A stretch of 34,539 nt of DNA from Streptomyces lushanensis (GTDB lineage: Bacteria > Actinomycetota > Actinomycetes > Streptomycetales > Streptomycetaceae). Shown piece by piece: positions 18,131 to 28,788 of the stretch. Where the stretch lies: the NCBI RefSeq assembly GCF_001700515.1, contig NZ_MAUD01000188.1:1-34539 (forward strand). The letters run 5' to 3'. The notes beneath the pieces were generated by a model that did no database searches, was not told where the DNA came from, and saw only the letters and a program-made list of their open reading frames with translations. How positions within the stretch are numbered: the stretch's first letter is position 1; each line of letters starts with the position of its first letter. Both the position numbers and the translations under genes were made by a program.

Positions 18131-19222
18131 CTACTGCGCGGACGCGAGCTTCGCGGCCGAATCGGCGTCGACACAGGCCTGGATGACGGCCTCCAGATCT
18201 CCGTCGAGCACTTGGTCCAAGTTGTACGCCTTGAAACCGACACGGTGGTCCGAGATCCGGTTTTCCGGGAAGTTGTACGTACGGATCTTCTCGGACCGGT
18301 CGACGGTTCTCACCTGGCTGCGCCGCGCGTCGGACGCCTCCCTCTCCGCCTCCTCCTGCGCCGCCGCGAGCAGCCGCGACCGCAGGATACGCAAGGCCTG
18401 CTCCTTGTTCTGGAGCTGGCTCTTCTCGTTCTGGCAGGAGGCGACCACACCGGTGGGCAGATGGGTGATGCGGACGGCGGAGTCCGTCGTGTTGACGGAC
18501 TGGCCGCCGGGCCCGGAGGAGCGGTAGACGTCGATCCGCAGATCGTTGGGGTTGATCTCGACGTCGATCTCCTCGGCCTCGGGCGTGACCAGCACGCCGG
18601 CGGCGGAGGTGTGGATACGGCCCTGGGACTCGGTCGCGGGCACCCGCTGCACGCGGTGCACACCGCCCTCGTACTTCAGCCGGGCCCAGACGCCCTGTCC
18701 GGGCTCCGTGGCGCCGTTGCCGCCCTTGGTCTTCACCGCGACCTGGACGTCCTTGTAGCCGCCCAGTTCGGACTCGGTGGCATCGATGATCTCGGTCTTC
18801 CAGCCGACGCGCTCCGCGTACCGCAGATACATCCGCAGCAGATCACCGGCGAACAGCGCGGACTCGTCGCCGCCCGCGCCGGCCTTGACCTCCAGGATGA
18901 CGTCCTTGTCGTCGCTGGGGTCGCGCGGTACGAGCAGCAGCCTGAGCCGTTCGGTCAGCTCCTCGCGCTGCTTCTCCAGTTCCCTGACCTCTTGGGTGAA
19001 CTCGGCGGCGTAGTCGGGATCGTCGGCCGCGAACTCGCGGGCCGTGACGATGTCCTCGCCGGTCTGCTTCCAGGAGCGGTACGTGCCGACGATCGGAGTC
19101 AGCTCGGCATAGCGCTTGTTGAGCTTGCGCGCGTTCGCCTGGTCCGTGTGGACCGACGGGTCGGCGAGCTTCTTCTCCAGATCGGCGTGCTCGCCGATCA
19201 GTTCCTCGACCGCCTCGAACAT
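18131..19222 (-). CDS. prfA: Peptide chain release factor 1
   Basis: RF1 recognises UAA and UAG and triggers peptide release. It has 363 residues, the usual size. The N-terminal coiled-coil domain is about 1-105, the stop-codon-reading tripeptide PAT is at 195-197 and the catalytic GGQ is at 239-241. RF2 would carry SPF in place of PAT, so this is RF1. ATG at 19222 has AGGAG 6 nt upstream. A strong terminator lies between it and rpmE, so prfA probably has its own promoter or is read through at a low level. Confidence 0.97.
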   Translation of the reverse strand: MFEAVEELIGEHADLEKKLADPSVHTDQANARKLNKRYAELTPIVGTYRSWKQTGEDIVTAREFAADDPDYAAEFTQEVRELEKQREELTERLRLLLVPRDPSDDKDVILEVKAGAGGDESALFAGDLLRMYLRYAERVGWKTEIIDATESELGGYKDVQVAVKTKGGNGATEPGQGVWARLKYEGGVHRVQRVPATESQGRIHTSAAGVLVTPEAEEIDVEINPNDLRIDVYRSSGPGGQSVNTTDSAVRITHLPTGVVASCQNEKSQLQNKEQALRILRSRLLAAAQEEAEREASDARRSQVRTVDRSEKIRTYNFPENRISDHRVGFKAYNLDQVLDGDLEAVIQACVDADSAAKLASAQ

Positions 19223-19265
19223 CGGGTGCTCCTGGGTTCGTACGAAGGTGCTTCGGGACGCCAAA

Positions 19266-19309
19266 GCGCCGGTCTCGGCACCCCGGAACGGGGCACCGAG
19301 AACCGGCGC
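19266..19309 (-). terminator. Terminator after rpmE
   Basis: A long stem: GCGCCGGT / ACCGGCGC (8 bp), a one-base bulge, CTCGG / CCGAG (5 bp), a small internal loop, then CCCCG-GAA-CGGGG (5 bp). It lies 10 bp after the rpmE stop and 43 bp before the prfA start. Confidence 0.8.
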
Positions 19310-19319
19310 AGATGGCTCG

Positions 19320-19544
19320 CTACTTCTTGGCGGAGGCGGCGGCCTTGCCGAAGCGGGCCTCGAAGCGGGCCACACGGCCACCGGTGTCGAGGATCTTCTG
19401 CTTGCCCGTGTAGAACGGGTGGCACTCGGAGCACAGGTCGGCACGGATGGTGCCCGACTCGATGGTGCTGCGGGTGGTGAACGACGCGCCGCAGGTGCAG
19501 CTCACCTGGGTCTCGACGTACGCGGGGTGGATGTCGCGCTTCAA
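19320..19544 (-). CDS. rpmE: 50S ribosomal protein L31, zinc-binding type
   Basis: Large-subunit ribosomal protein of 74 residues. It has the four-cysteine zinc site C16, C18, C38 and C41, so it is the C+ form; the zinc-free paralogue made under zinc starvation lacks these. The motif [20 protein letters not shown] identifies the family. Upstream on the same strand lies an exact SigR-type promoter (GGAAT-N18-GTT). This agrees with the known SigR-controlled rpmE of S. coelicolor in the thiol-stress response. It ends at a strong terminator, so it is probably made as its own short transcript. Confidence 0.97.
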   Translation of the reverse strand: MKRDIHPAYVETQVSCTCGASFTTRSTIESGTIRADLCSECHPFYTGKQKILDTGGRVARFEARFGKAAASAKK

Positions 19545-19648
19545 GGGTTTCTCCTAGTTCCGGGAGGGCACCGGGTCGTACGCGCGGATTGCTCGTACGT
19601 GAACCGGGGCCGACGTACCAGTCTGCCAGGACCGGCCGTATCTCCCAA

Positions 19649-19674
19649 AACCGGGGTGTGGCCGGAGGTATTCC
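19649..19674 (-). promoter_or_regulatory. SigR-type promoter of rpmE
   Basis: On the minus strand GGAAT (19670-19674) and GTT (19649-19651) are separated by exactly 18 nt, the consensus for SigR, the thiol-oxidative-stress ECF sigma factor. The expected transcription start near 19640 gives a leader of roughly 95 nt before rpmE. rpmE is reported as a SigR target in S. coelicolor. Confidence 0.8.
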
Positions 19675-19724
19675 TGAGACGGGCGGGCAGGCCCGCGCGG
19701 GCACACGGGCGCGGGCGCACGGCC

Positions 19725-20828
19725 TCAGCCGCCGTCGACCGTACCGGCCGCCTCGCCCCGGTCGCCCGCGGAGTCCTTGGTCGCGGAGGCGGGGATGGGT
19801 CTGTCCTGCTTGAGGGCCGTCCAGACCTGCTCGGCACCGGCCGGGATGGGCAGGACACGGTTCGGATCGGCCGGATCGTAGGTGACCGGGAGGGTGATCA
19901 TCCGCAGGTTCCGGGCGTCGAGGTCCTTGAGGCCGCCGGCGAAGCCGATCAGCGCCTCGACCGAATCGAGCCGGGAGTCGGGGGTGATCGCCCGGGTGGC
20001 GGTGTCGGCGAGGTCGTAGAGCTTCTTCGGGCTGCTGAACAGGCCGATGCTTCCGACCTGGTCGACCAGTGCCCTGACGAAGGCCTGCTGGAGCTCGATG
20101 CGGCCCAGGTCGCTGCCGTCGCCGACGCTCTTGCGGGTCCGTACGAGACCGAGGGCCTGCTCGCCGTCGAGGACATGGGTGCCGGGCGCCAGGGTCAGAT
20201 GGCTCTTGGCGTCGTCGATCGGCCGGGTGGTGGTGATCCTGACTCCGCCCAGTTCGTCGACGAGCTCCTTGAAACCCGTGAAGTCGATCTCGATGTAGTG
20301 ATCCATCCGGATTCCGGACATCGTCTCGACGGTCTTCACCGCGCACGCGGCGCCGCCGACCTCGTACGCGGTGTTGAACATGGCGAGCGGCTCGCCGGGA
20401 ACGGGGGCGCCGTCGGGTCCCGTGCAGTCGGGGCGGTCGATGAGTGTGTCGCGCGGCACGGAGACGACACTGGCTTTCCGGTGGCCCGGATAGACATGAA
20501 TGATCATGGCCGTGTCGGAGCGGGCGCCGCCCGCGCCCCCTCCGTACACCGCGTTGGCCCCGGAGCGGGAGTCGGAGCCGAGGACGAGGATGTCCTCGGA
20601 GCCGTTGTCGACATCGGGCGGACGGTCCCGGCCCAGGATGCGGTCGATGTCTATGCCGCGCAGATTGCCGTCGAGCTCGGCGTAGACGTACCCGAGTCCC
20701 GACCCGCAGAGAAGGACCAGGGCGGCGGCCGACCAGGCGACGACGGTGGTCGCCCTGCGGCGCGTGCCCTTCCTGGCCCCGCGGCGTCCGTCACGGCCGG
20801 GTATTCGGCTGCTGCTCCGGTCGGTCAT
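19725..20828 (-). CDS. LytR-CpsA-Psr (LCP) family cell-wall glycopolymer transferase
   Basis: A membrane-anchored extracellular enzyme of the LCP family, which attaches teichoic-acid-like or other glycopolymers to peptidoglycan from a lipid carrier. It has 367 residues. An Arg-rich cytoplasmic N-terminus (1-25) precedes one transmembrane helix (about 27-48) and the LCP domain (about 78-260), with LGSDSRSG at 83-90, R103-S-D-T and SVPRDTLI at 123-130. The C-terminus is charged and low in complexity. ATG at 20828 has GGAGG 6 nt upstream. The polymer is not evident; a WecA-like enzyme about 7 kb away could supply a lipid-linked precursor, but this is inference. Confidence 0.92.
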   Translation of the reverse strand: MTDRSSSRIPGRDGRRGARKGTRRRATTVVAWSAAALVLLCGSGLGYVYAELDGNLRGIDIDRILGRDRPPDVDNGSEDILVLGSDSRSGANAVYGGGAGGARSDTAMIIHVYPGHRKASVVSVPRDTLIDRPDCTGPDGAPVPGEPLAMFNTAYEVGGAACAVKTVETMSGIRMDHYIEIDFTGFKELVDELGGVRITTTRPIDDAKSHLTLAPGTHVLDGEQALGLVRTRKSVGDGSDLGRIELQQAFVRALVDQVGSIGLFSSPKKLYDLADTATRAITPDSRLDSVEALIGFAGGLKDLDARNLRMITLPVTYDPADPNRVLPIPAGAEQVWTALKQDRPIPASATKDSAGDRGEAAGTVDGG

Positions 20829-21016
20829 GGTCTTCCTCCGCCCGTCCAGTGCAGTCAAACACCAAGGAGGGAGCACGGCACCCCGTGAGCGGGGAGGGCG
20901 GACCGCCCGGCCCCAGGGGCCCGGGAATACGCATACGGAGCCGTCAGCGGGCCGCTCCGGCCCTTTCTCGGGGCCCATGGGGTCGTGGCCGCGCCGGGGA
21001 CCGGGCGGGAACGCGG

Positions 21017-21048
21017 AACCGCCCCGGCGCACGGGCGCCGGGGCGGTT
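21017..21048 (-). terminator. Terminator after rho
   Basis: Perfect 14-bp stem AACCGCCCCGGCGC / GCGCCGGGGCGGTT with a 4-nt loop, 34 bp after the rho stop. It separates rho from the LCP gene, whose own 5' region (20829-21016) has no clear promoter that I can name. Confidence 0.85.
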
Positions 21049-21082
21049 GGACGAACAGCGGTTCGATGGGGCGGCGGACCGG

Positions 21083-23146
<2,064 letters not shown>

Positions 23147-23367
23147 GAAGGGTCCTTCCCTGGAGCGGACGTCGGCCTTCTGGCTCGGCGACCGGTTGTG
23201 CTGTCCGACTGCGGTCCCATCCTGTGGACCGTGCCGGGGCGGTGGTCCCGCCGGGTACGGCGGAGAAACATGCGTACGTGCAATGGGTCCGGCCCGAGGT
23301 CCCCCTGCTCGGCCCTCCGCTAGGAAAAAACGGGGGGTGTCGTGCCGGTTCCGGTGCGTGCTCAAAA

Positions 23368-23394
23368 CTGCTCAGGCAGGCTGCTCAGGCAGTT
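23368..23394 (-). repeat. Tandem CTGCTCAGGCAG repeat / attenuator-like hairpin in the rho leader
   Basis: CTGCTCAGGCAG occurs at 23368-23379 and 23381-23392. Each unit is itself a small inverted repeat (CTGC-TCAG-GCAG). On the minus strand the pair can also close as one stem (AACTGC with GCAGTT), directly followed by TTTT. This resembles a weak intrinsic terminator about 220 nt before the rho start codon. Confidence 0.5.
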
Positions 23395-23477
23395 GGGGAG
23401 GCTCCCGGAAGAAGGTTGGTCCCGAAACGGGACACGAAGCACCGCGCCTCAAAGACGTCGGTTGCAGACTTGAGGTT

Positions 23478-23504
23478 AACACTACCGGCTCCAACAAACA
23501 TTCC
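23478..23504 (-). promoter_or_regulatory. SigR-like candidate promoter of rho
   Basis: GGAAT (23500-23504) and GTT (23478-23480) on the minus strand are 19 nt apart, one more than the SigR optimum seen at rpmE. The transcription start would fall near 23470, about 320 nt before the rho GTG. The spacing makes this a candidate only. Confidence 0.45.
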
Positions 23505-23533
23505 CCCTCTCACTCACCGGCAATCTTGTGCGA

Positions 23534-24451
23534 CTAAGAGCCGAGCGGCAGTACGCTCGCGCCCGCGGCGTCGAGGGAGAGCCGGTTGGCCGCCCATCCC
23601 TCACCCGCGAGCCGTGCGACCTTGTCGGCCGCACCGTCCTCGACCAGCGCGAGGACCGTGGGGCCCGCGCCGGAGATGACCGCGGGGACGCCGTCCGCGC
23701 GCAGTCGGTTGACCAGGGCGACGCTCTGCGGCATCGCCGGTGTCCGGTAGTCCTGGTGGAGCCGGTCCTCGGTGGCCGGGAACAGCAGCTCGGGGCGCCT
23801 GGTCAGCGCCTCCACGAGCAGGGCCGCGCGGCCGGCGTTGACGGCGGCGTCCACATGGGGAACCGTACGCGGAAGCAGTCCGCGTGCCGTCTCCGTGAGC
23901 ACCGGGCTGTCCGGGACGAAAACCACCGGAACGATGGAATCGGCGGGATCCATCCTGATGGCGCGCGCCGCTCCGCCGTCCATCCAGGCCAGCGTGAATC
24001 CGCCGTAGAGACAGGCCGCGACATTGTCGGGATGGCCCTCGATCTCGGTGGCCAGCTCCAGCAGTGCCGCGTCGTCGAACCTGGCGTCGCCGCCTATGGT
24101 CACGGCGCGGGCCGCGACGATGCCCGCGCAGATCGCGGCGGAGGAGGAGCCCAGGCCCCGGCCGTGCGGGATCCGGTTGGCGCAGACGACCTCCAGACCG
24201 CGCGGCTGTCCGCCGAGCAGGTCGAAGGCCGTGCGCAGGGAGCGTACGAGCAGATGGCTCTCGTCCCGGGGCAGCGTCCCGGCGCCCTCACCGGCGATGT
24301 CGACGTGCAGGCCGGAGTCGGCGACGCGGACGACCACGTCGTCGTAGAGCCCCAGCGACAGACCCAGGGCATCGAAGCCCGGACCGAGATTGGCGCTGGT
24401 GGCGGGGGTGCGCACCCGTACGGCGGCGGCGCGGAACGCGGGACCGGCCAT
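23534..24451 (-). CDS. thrB: Homoserine kinase
   Basis: The enzyme phosphorylates homoserine to O-phosphohomoserine, the substrate of threonine synthase. This GHMP-family kinase has 305 residues. The N-terminal VRVRTPATSANLGPGFDALG is the family signature, and the ATP-binding motif is PHGRGLGSSSA at 95-105. ATG at 24451 has AAGGAG about 13 nt upstream, a little far. The frame is open further up to 24595 without support. A 14-bp-stem hairpin separates it from thrC, so it is probably transcribed separately. Two perfect tandem 14-bp repeats sit in its leader. Confidence 0.95.
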   Translation of the reverse strand: MAGPAFRAAAVRVRTPATSANLGPGFDALGLSLGLYDDVVVRVADSGLHVDIAGEGAGTLPRDESHLLVRSLRTAFDLLGGQPRGLEVVCANRIPHGRGLGSSSAAICAGIVAARAVTIGGDARFDDAALLELATEIEGHPDNVAACLYGGFTLAWMDGGAARAIRMDPADSIVPVVFVPDSPVLTETARGLLPRTVPHVDAAVNAGRAALLVEALTRRPELLFPATEDRLHQDYRTPAMPQSVALVNRLRADGVPAVISGAGPTVLALVEDGAADKVARLAGEGWAANRLSLDAAGASVLPLGS

Positions 24452-24470
24452 CGCTCTGACGACTCTCCTT

Positions 24471-24498
24471 GTGACGGCGTGACTGTGACGGCGTGACT
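24471..24498 (-). repeat. Tandem 14-bp repeats upstream of thrB
   Basis: GTGACGGCGTGACT is present twice, head to tail with no spacer (24471-24484 and 24485-24498, as read on the plus strand). The copies lie 20-47 bp before the thrB start. They could be operators or a replication-slippage duplication. Confidence 0.65.
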
Positions 24499-24659
24499 GC
24501 GTGCTCGGGACTGTGCTGACTATGACGGTGGTGTGGGGCGACCGCGAGATGTTCGAGGACATGCGAACGCCCGGGGGCCACGGGGGCGACAACACCGCGG
24601 CATATGCGGCGGGGCGGGTTGGCTACAGCCTATCGAAGGAAGGTTGTATGGCGACATAG

Positions 24660-24705
24660 GGCGCACAGGAGGCGCACGATGCGTGTCGCGTGCCTCCTGT
24701 GCGCC
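24660..24705 (-). terminator. Terminator between thrC and thrB
   Basis: Perfect 14-bp arms GGCGCACAGGAGGC / GCCTCCTGTGCGCC with an 18-nt loop, starting 43 bp after the thrC stop. The rest of the 297-bp thrC-thrB gap shows only the thrB-proximal tandem repeats and a possible CATAGT -10 at 24519-24524. Confidence 0.75.
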
Positions 24706-24748
24706 TTTGTCGGCCTTGCCGCTCTTGGGCGGCGAGTGGGCGGTGGTG

Positions 24749-25831
24749 TCAGCTCAGCCCGAGGCGCTGGGCGGCGACGGTCGCGTCGACCGGCACGGTC
24801 ACCGGCTGCGGCGCTCCGGCGACGGCCCAGTCGGGGTCCTTGAGACCGTTGCCCGTGACCGTGCAGACGATGCGCTGGCCGGCGTCGACCTTGCCCTCCT
24901 GCGCGGCCTTGAGCAGACCGGCCACGGAGGCGGCCGACGCGGGCTCCACGAAGACGCCCTCCTGGGCGGCCAGCAGCCGGTAGGCGGCCAGGATCTGCCG
25001 GTCCGTCACCTCGTCGATGAAACCGCCGGACTCGTCGCGCGCGGCGAGGGCGTGCCGCCAGGAGGCGGGGTTGCCGATCCGGATCGCGGTGGCGACGGTG
25101 TGCGGGTCCTTGACGACCTCGCCGCGCACGATGGGCGCCGAGCCGGAGGCCTGGAAGCCCCACATCCGCGGGGTACGGGCCGCCATGCCGCCGGCGGCGT
25201 ACTCGGTGTAGCCCTTCCAGTACGCCGTGATGTTGCCGGCGTTGCCGACGGGCAGGACATGGATGTCCGGGGCCTCGCCGAGCGCGTCCACGATCTCGAA
25301 CGCGGCGGTCTTCTGACCTTCGATACGTACCGGATTGACCGAATTGACCAGGGCCACCGGATAGTTGTCGGAGAGCGAGCGCGCCAGTGTCAGACAGTCG
25401 TCGAAGTTGCCGTCGACCTGGAGGATCTTCGCGCCGTGGACCAGGGCCTGGCCCATCTTGCCCAGGGCGATCTTGCCCTGCGGCACCAGTACGGCGCAGA
25501 CCATGCCGGCCCGTACCGCGTAGGCCGCGGCCGAGGCCGAGGTGTTGCCGGTGGAGGCGCAGATGACCGCCTGGGCGCCCTCCTCCTTGGCCCGGGTGAT
25601 GGCCATGGTCATGCCACGGTCTTTGAAGGATCCGGTCGGGTTGGCGCCCTCGACCTTGAGATGAACCTCACATCCCGTGCGCTCGGACAGCACCTGCGCC
25701 GGGACGAGCGGCGTGCCGCCCTCACGGAGTGTGACGATGCGCGTGGTGTCCGTCACCGGGAGGCGGTCCCGGTACTCCTCGATGATGCCGCGCCACTGAT
25801 GGGTGCCCCGCTGGGTGCCGATGCTGGTCAT
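24749..25831 (-). CDS. thrC: Threonine synthase
   Basis: This PLP enzyme converts O-phosphohomoserine to threonine. It has 360 residues, the short class found in actinobacteria. The PLP lysine is K70 in [10 protein letters not shown], and the phosphate-cradle glycines are in [14 protein letters not shown] and [18 protein letters not shown] at 25831 lies 7 nt after the hom stop and is preceded by GGGGAG and AAGGGA, so hom and thrC are one transcript. The frame continues upstream to 25873 inside hom, but that start is not supported. Confidence 0.96.
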   Translation of the reverse strand: MTSIGTQRGTHQWRGIIEEYRDRLPVTDTTRIVTLREGGTPLVPAQVLSERTGCEVHLKVEGANPTGSFKDRGMTMAITRAKEEGAQAVICASTGNTSASAAAYAVRAGMVCAVLVPQGKIALGKMGQALVHGAKILQVDGNFDDCLTLARSLSDNYPVALVNSVNPVRIEGQKTAAFEIVDALGEAPDIHVLPVGNAGNITAYWKGYTEYAAGGMAARTPRMWGFQASGSAPIVRGEVVKDPHTVATAIRIGNPASWRHALAARDESGGFIDEVTDRQILAAYRLLAAQEGVFVEPASAASVAGLLKAAQEGKVDAGQRIVCTVTGNGLKDPDWAVAGAPQPVTVPVDATVAAQRLGLS

Positions 25832-25838
25832 GGGTCCC

Positions 25839-27140
25839 TTACTCCCCTTCAACACGCATGATGCTGGCGACACCGCGCACGGTGTCGAGCTTGCGCAGCG
25901 CCTCGACGGTCCCGGAGAGGGCGGCGTCGGGCGCGCGGTGGGTGACGACGACGAGGGAGGCCTCGCCGTCGCCGTCCTGTCGGCCTTTCTGGCGCACCGT
26001 GTCGATGGATACGCCGTGCTCGGCGAAGACCGTGGCGACCTGGGCCAGTACGCCAGGTTTGTCGGCGACGTCGAGACTGATGTGGTAGCGCGTGACGACC
26101 TCGCCCATACCGCTCACGGGAAGCCCCGTGTACGCGGACTCGCCGGGACCGGTGGCGCCGTTCAGCCGGTTGCGGCAGACGGCGACCAGGTCGCCCAGGA
26201 CGGCGGAGGCGGTCGGTGAGCCGCCGGCGCCCGGACCGTAGAACATGAGCCGGCCGGCCGCGTCGGCCTCGACGAAGACCGCGTTGTACGCCTCGCGCAC
26301 GGAGGCCAGCGGATGGCTGAGCGGGATCATCGCCGGATGGACACGGGCGGTGACGGAGCGGCCGTCGGCGGCCCGCTCGCAGATGGCGAGGAGCTTGACC
26401 GTGCAGCCCATCTGTTTCGCGGAGGCCAGATCGGCGGAGGTGACCTCCGTGATGCCCTCACGGTGCACGTCGTCCAGCCGGACGCGGGTGTGGAAGGCGA
26501 TCCCGGCGAGGATGGCGGCCTTGGCGGCGGCGTCGAAGCCCTCGACGTCCGCGGTCGGGTCGGCCTCCGCGTAACCGAGGGCGGTGGCCTCGTCCAGCGC
26601 CTCCGAGTAGCCGGAGCCCGCGCTGTCCATCCGGTCGAGGATGAAGTTGGTCGTGCCGTTGACGATGCCGAGGACACGGTTGACCTTGTCACCGGCGAGG
26701 GACTCGCGCAGCGGCCGGATCAGGGGTATGGCGCCGGCGACGGCCGCCTCGAAGTACAGGTCCCTGCCGTGCCGCTCGGCGGCCTCGTAGAGCGTGGTGC
26801 CGTCCTCTGCGAGCAGCGCCTTGTTGGCGGAGACGACGGAGGCGCCGTGTTCGAACGCGGTGGTGATGAGCGTACGGGCGGGCTCGATCCCGCCGATGAC
26901 CTCCACCACCACGTCTATGTCACCGCGTTTGACCAGGGCGGTGGCATCGGTGGTGATCAGGGCGGGATCGATGCCCTCACGGACCTTGGAGGGGCGCCGG
27001 ACGGCGACTCCGGCCAGTTCCACGGGGGCACCGATCCGGGCGGTGAGGTCGTCGGCGTGCGTCGCCATGATGCGCGCCACCTCTGAGCCGACCACGCCAC
27101 AGCCCAGCAGCGCCACCTTCAGCGGACGCGTACGCATCAT
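25839..27140 (-). CDS. hom: Homoserine dehydrogenase with ACT domain
   Basis: The enzyme reduces aspartate semialdehyde to homoserine, the branch point to threonine and methionine. It has 433 residues. The NAD(P) fold begins with [14 protein letters not shown]. The catalytic domain carries [20 protein letters not shown] and [13 protein letters not shown]-terminal ACT domain (about 345-433, starting [14 protein letters not shown]) is the usual site of threonine feedback inhibition. It is monofunctional, with no aspartokinase domain. The start is either ATG at 27140 (used here, as the N-terminus then matches family form [13 protein letters not shown]) or ATG at 27158, six codons upstream; ribosome-binding sites are similarly weak. 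It is followed closely by thrC. Confidence 0.94.
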   Translation of the reverse strand: MMRTRPLKVALLGCGVVGSEVARIMATHADDLTARIGAPVELAGVAVRRPSKVREGIDPALITTDATALVKRGDIDVVVEVIGGIEPARTLITTAFEHGASVVSANKALLAEDGTTLYEAAERHGRDLYFEAAVAGAIPLIRPLRESLAGDKVNRVLGIVNGTTNFILDRMDSAGSGYSEALDEATALGYAEADPTADVEGFDAAAKAAILAGIAFHTRVRLDDVHREGITEVTSADLASAKQMGCTVKLLAICERAADGRSVTARVHPAMIPLSHPLASVREAYNAVFVEADAAGRLMFYGPGAGGSPTASAVLGDLVAVCRNRLNGATGPGESAYTGLPVSGMGEVVTRYHISLDVADKPGVLAQVATVFAEHGVSIDTVRQKGRQDGDGEASLVVVTHRAPDAALSGTVEALRKLDTVRGVASIMRVEGE

Positions 27141-27248
27141 CCGACCTACGCCTTTCATCCATCACAGCCTTTTCAAGCAGGAATCGGAACCAGTCTCACT
27201 CACCGGACGGGGCTTTCTGTCCCTCGTCCAGATTGCGAGACATGTATT

Positions 27249-28643
27249 TCACTCTCCGACGTCGAGACGCAGAAGATCTTCCTCCGTCTCACGCCGGACG
27301 ATCACCCGGGCCCCGCCGTCCTTGACGGCGACCACGGGCGGCCGGAGCGCGTGGTTGTAGTTGCTCGCCATCGAGCGGCAGTACGCGCCGGTGGCGGGCA
27401 CGGCGATCAGGTCGCCGGGCGCCAGGTCGGCGGGCAGGAACGCGTCCCGTACGACGATGTCACCGCTCTCGCAGTGCTTGCCGACGACGCGTGTCAGCAT
27501 CGGCTCGGCGTCGGAGCGGCGCGAGACGAGCGCCACGCTGTACTCGGCGTCGTACAGGGCCGTACGGATGTTGTCGGACATGCCGCCGTCCACACTGACA
27601 TAGGTCCGCAGTCCTTCGAGCGGCTTGATGGTGCCGACCTCGTAGAGCGTGAAGGCCGTGGGCCCGACGATCGCCCGGCCCGGCTCGACGGAGATCCGCG
27701 GGGTGCGCAGTCCGGCGGACTCACACTCACGGGTGACGATGTCGCTGAGCGCCTTGGCGATGTCGTGCGGCTCGCGCGGATCGTCCTCGGAGGTGTACGC
27801 GATCCCGAGGCCGCCGCCGAGGTCGATCTCGGGCAGTTCGACGCCGTGCTCGTCGCGCACCTGCGCGAGCAGCTGCACCACACGGCGGGCGGAGACCTCG
27901 AAGCCCGCCATGTCGAAGATCTGCGAGCCGATGTGCGAGTGGATGCCGGTCAGTTCGAGACCGTCGAGCGTGAGCGCCCTTCTGACGGCCTCCGCGGCCT
28001 GCCCGTCGGCCAGCGCGATACCGAACTTCTGGTCCTCGTGGGCGGTGGCGATGAACTCGTGCGTATGGGCCTCGACGCCCACGGTGACCCGGATCTGCAC
28101 CCGCTGGCGGGTGCCGAGGCGCTGGGCGACGTGCGCGACCCGGACGATCTCCTGGAAGGAGTCGAGGACGATCCGGCCGACACCGGCGGAGACGGCGCGC
28201 TCGATCTCCCCGAGCGACTTGTTGTTGCCGTGGAAGGCGATGCGCTCCGCGGGCATTCCCGCGGCGAGCGCGGTGGCGAGCTCACCGCCGGAGCACACGT
28301 CGAGGTTGAGCCCCTCCTCGGCCAGCCAGCGGACCACGGCCCGGGAGAGGAACGCCTTGCCCGCGTAGAACACGTCCGCGTCCGTGCCGAAGGCGCCGGA
28401 CCAGGCTCGGCAGCGGGCACGGAAGTCGGTCTCGTCGAGGATGTACGCGGGCGTGCCGAACTCCTCGGCCAGCCGGGTCACCTCGATACCGGCGACGGTC
28501 GCGACGCCGTCCTCGTTCCTGCGGACCGTACGCGACCAGACCTTCTCGTCGAGGACGTTCAGATCGGCGGCCGGGGCGGTGTAGTGCCCTTCGGGGAGTA
28601 CATCCGCGTGACGGGGGCCTGCGGGGTGTGCGGAACGGCTCAT
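27249..28643 (-). CDS. lysA: Diaminopimelate decarboxylase
   Basis: This PLP enzyme makes L-lysine from meso-diaminopimelate, the last step of lysine synthesis. It has 464 residues, with an N-terminal extension of about 45 compared with short forms. The PLP lysine is K96 in VFYAGKAFLSR. Other marks are FHGNNKS, HSHIGSQIFD, EPGRAIVGP and the substrate-binding HCESGD. ATG at 28643 gives the expected N-terminus. Its ribosome-binding site is weak (AAGAGAG about 10 nt away). The frame stays open far upstream into the next gene's region, but only as a shadow. The 108-nt gap to hom suggests co-transcription. Confidence 0.96.
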   Translation of the reverse strand: MSRSAHPAGPRHADVLPEGHYTAPAADLNVLDEKVWSRTVRRNEDGVATVAGIEVTRLAEEFGTPAYILDETDFRARCRAWSGAFGTDADVFYAGKAFLSRAVVRWLAEEGLNLDVCSGGELATALAAGMPAERIAFHGNNKSLGEIERAVSAGVGRIVLDSFQEIVRVAHVAQRLGTRQRVQIRVTVGVEAHTHEFIATAHEDQKFGIALADGQAAEAVRRALTLDGLELTGIHSHIGSQIFDMAGFEVSARRVVQLLAQVRDEHGVELPEIDLGGGLGIAYTSEDDPREPHDIAKALSDIVTRECESAGLRTPRISVEPGRAIVGPTAFTLYEVGTIKPLEGLRTYVSVDGGMSDNIRTALYDAEYSVALVSRRSDAEPMLTRVVGKHCESGDIVVRDAFLPADLAPGDLIAVPATGAYCRSMASNYNHALRPPVVAVKDGGARVIVRRETEEDLLRLDVGE

Positions 28644-28788
28644 CTCGTGACTCTCTTGGCTCTCTCGGAGGTGTGCTGGTGCGGTGTGTGTCTTCGGCGG
28701 AGCTGCGCTGTGCTGTGCTGCTGTCGGAAGGGCGTGGTGTCGCGGACACGCGCGGTGTGTCACCGGCCGCGTCGGAGGCCGTCGGAGG

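Larger units (their letters stand above)
23147..23533 (-). promoter_or_regulatory. Long rho 5' leader region
   Basis: 387 bp without a conventional gene between thrB and rho. From its 5' end it contains a SigR-like promoter (23478-23504), a hairpin with tandem CTGCTCAGGCAG units followed by TTTT, a C-run followed by six T (23324-23329 on the minus strand), and a 25-codon open frame (23143-23220) whose TGA overlaps the rho GTG. Rho is known to regulate its own leader in other bacteria; here an autoregulatory role is inference. Confidence 0.6.

Noticed and set aside
19691..19702. 12-bp GCCCGCGCGGGC palindrome after the LCP gene
   Set aside because: It has no loop, is simple GC sequence expected by chance here, and shows no terminator layout.
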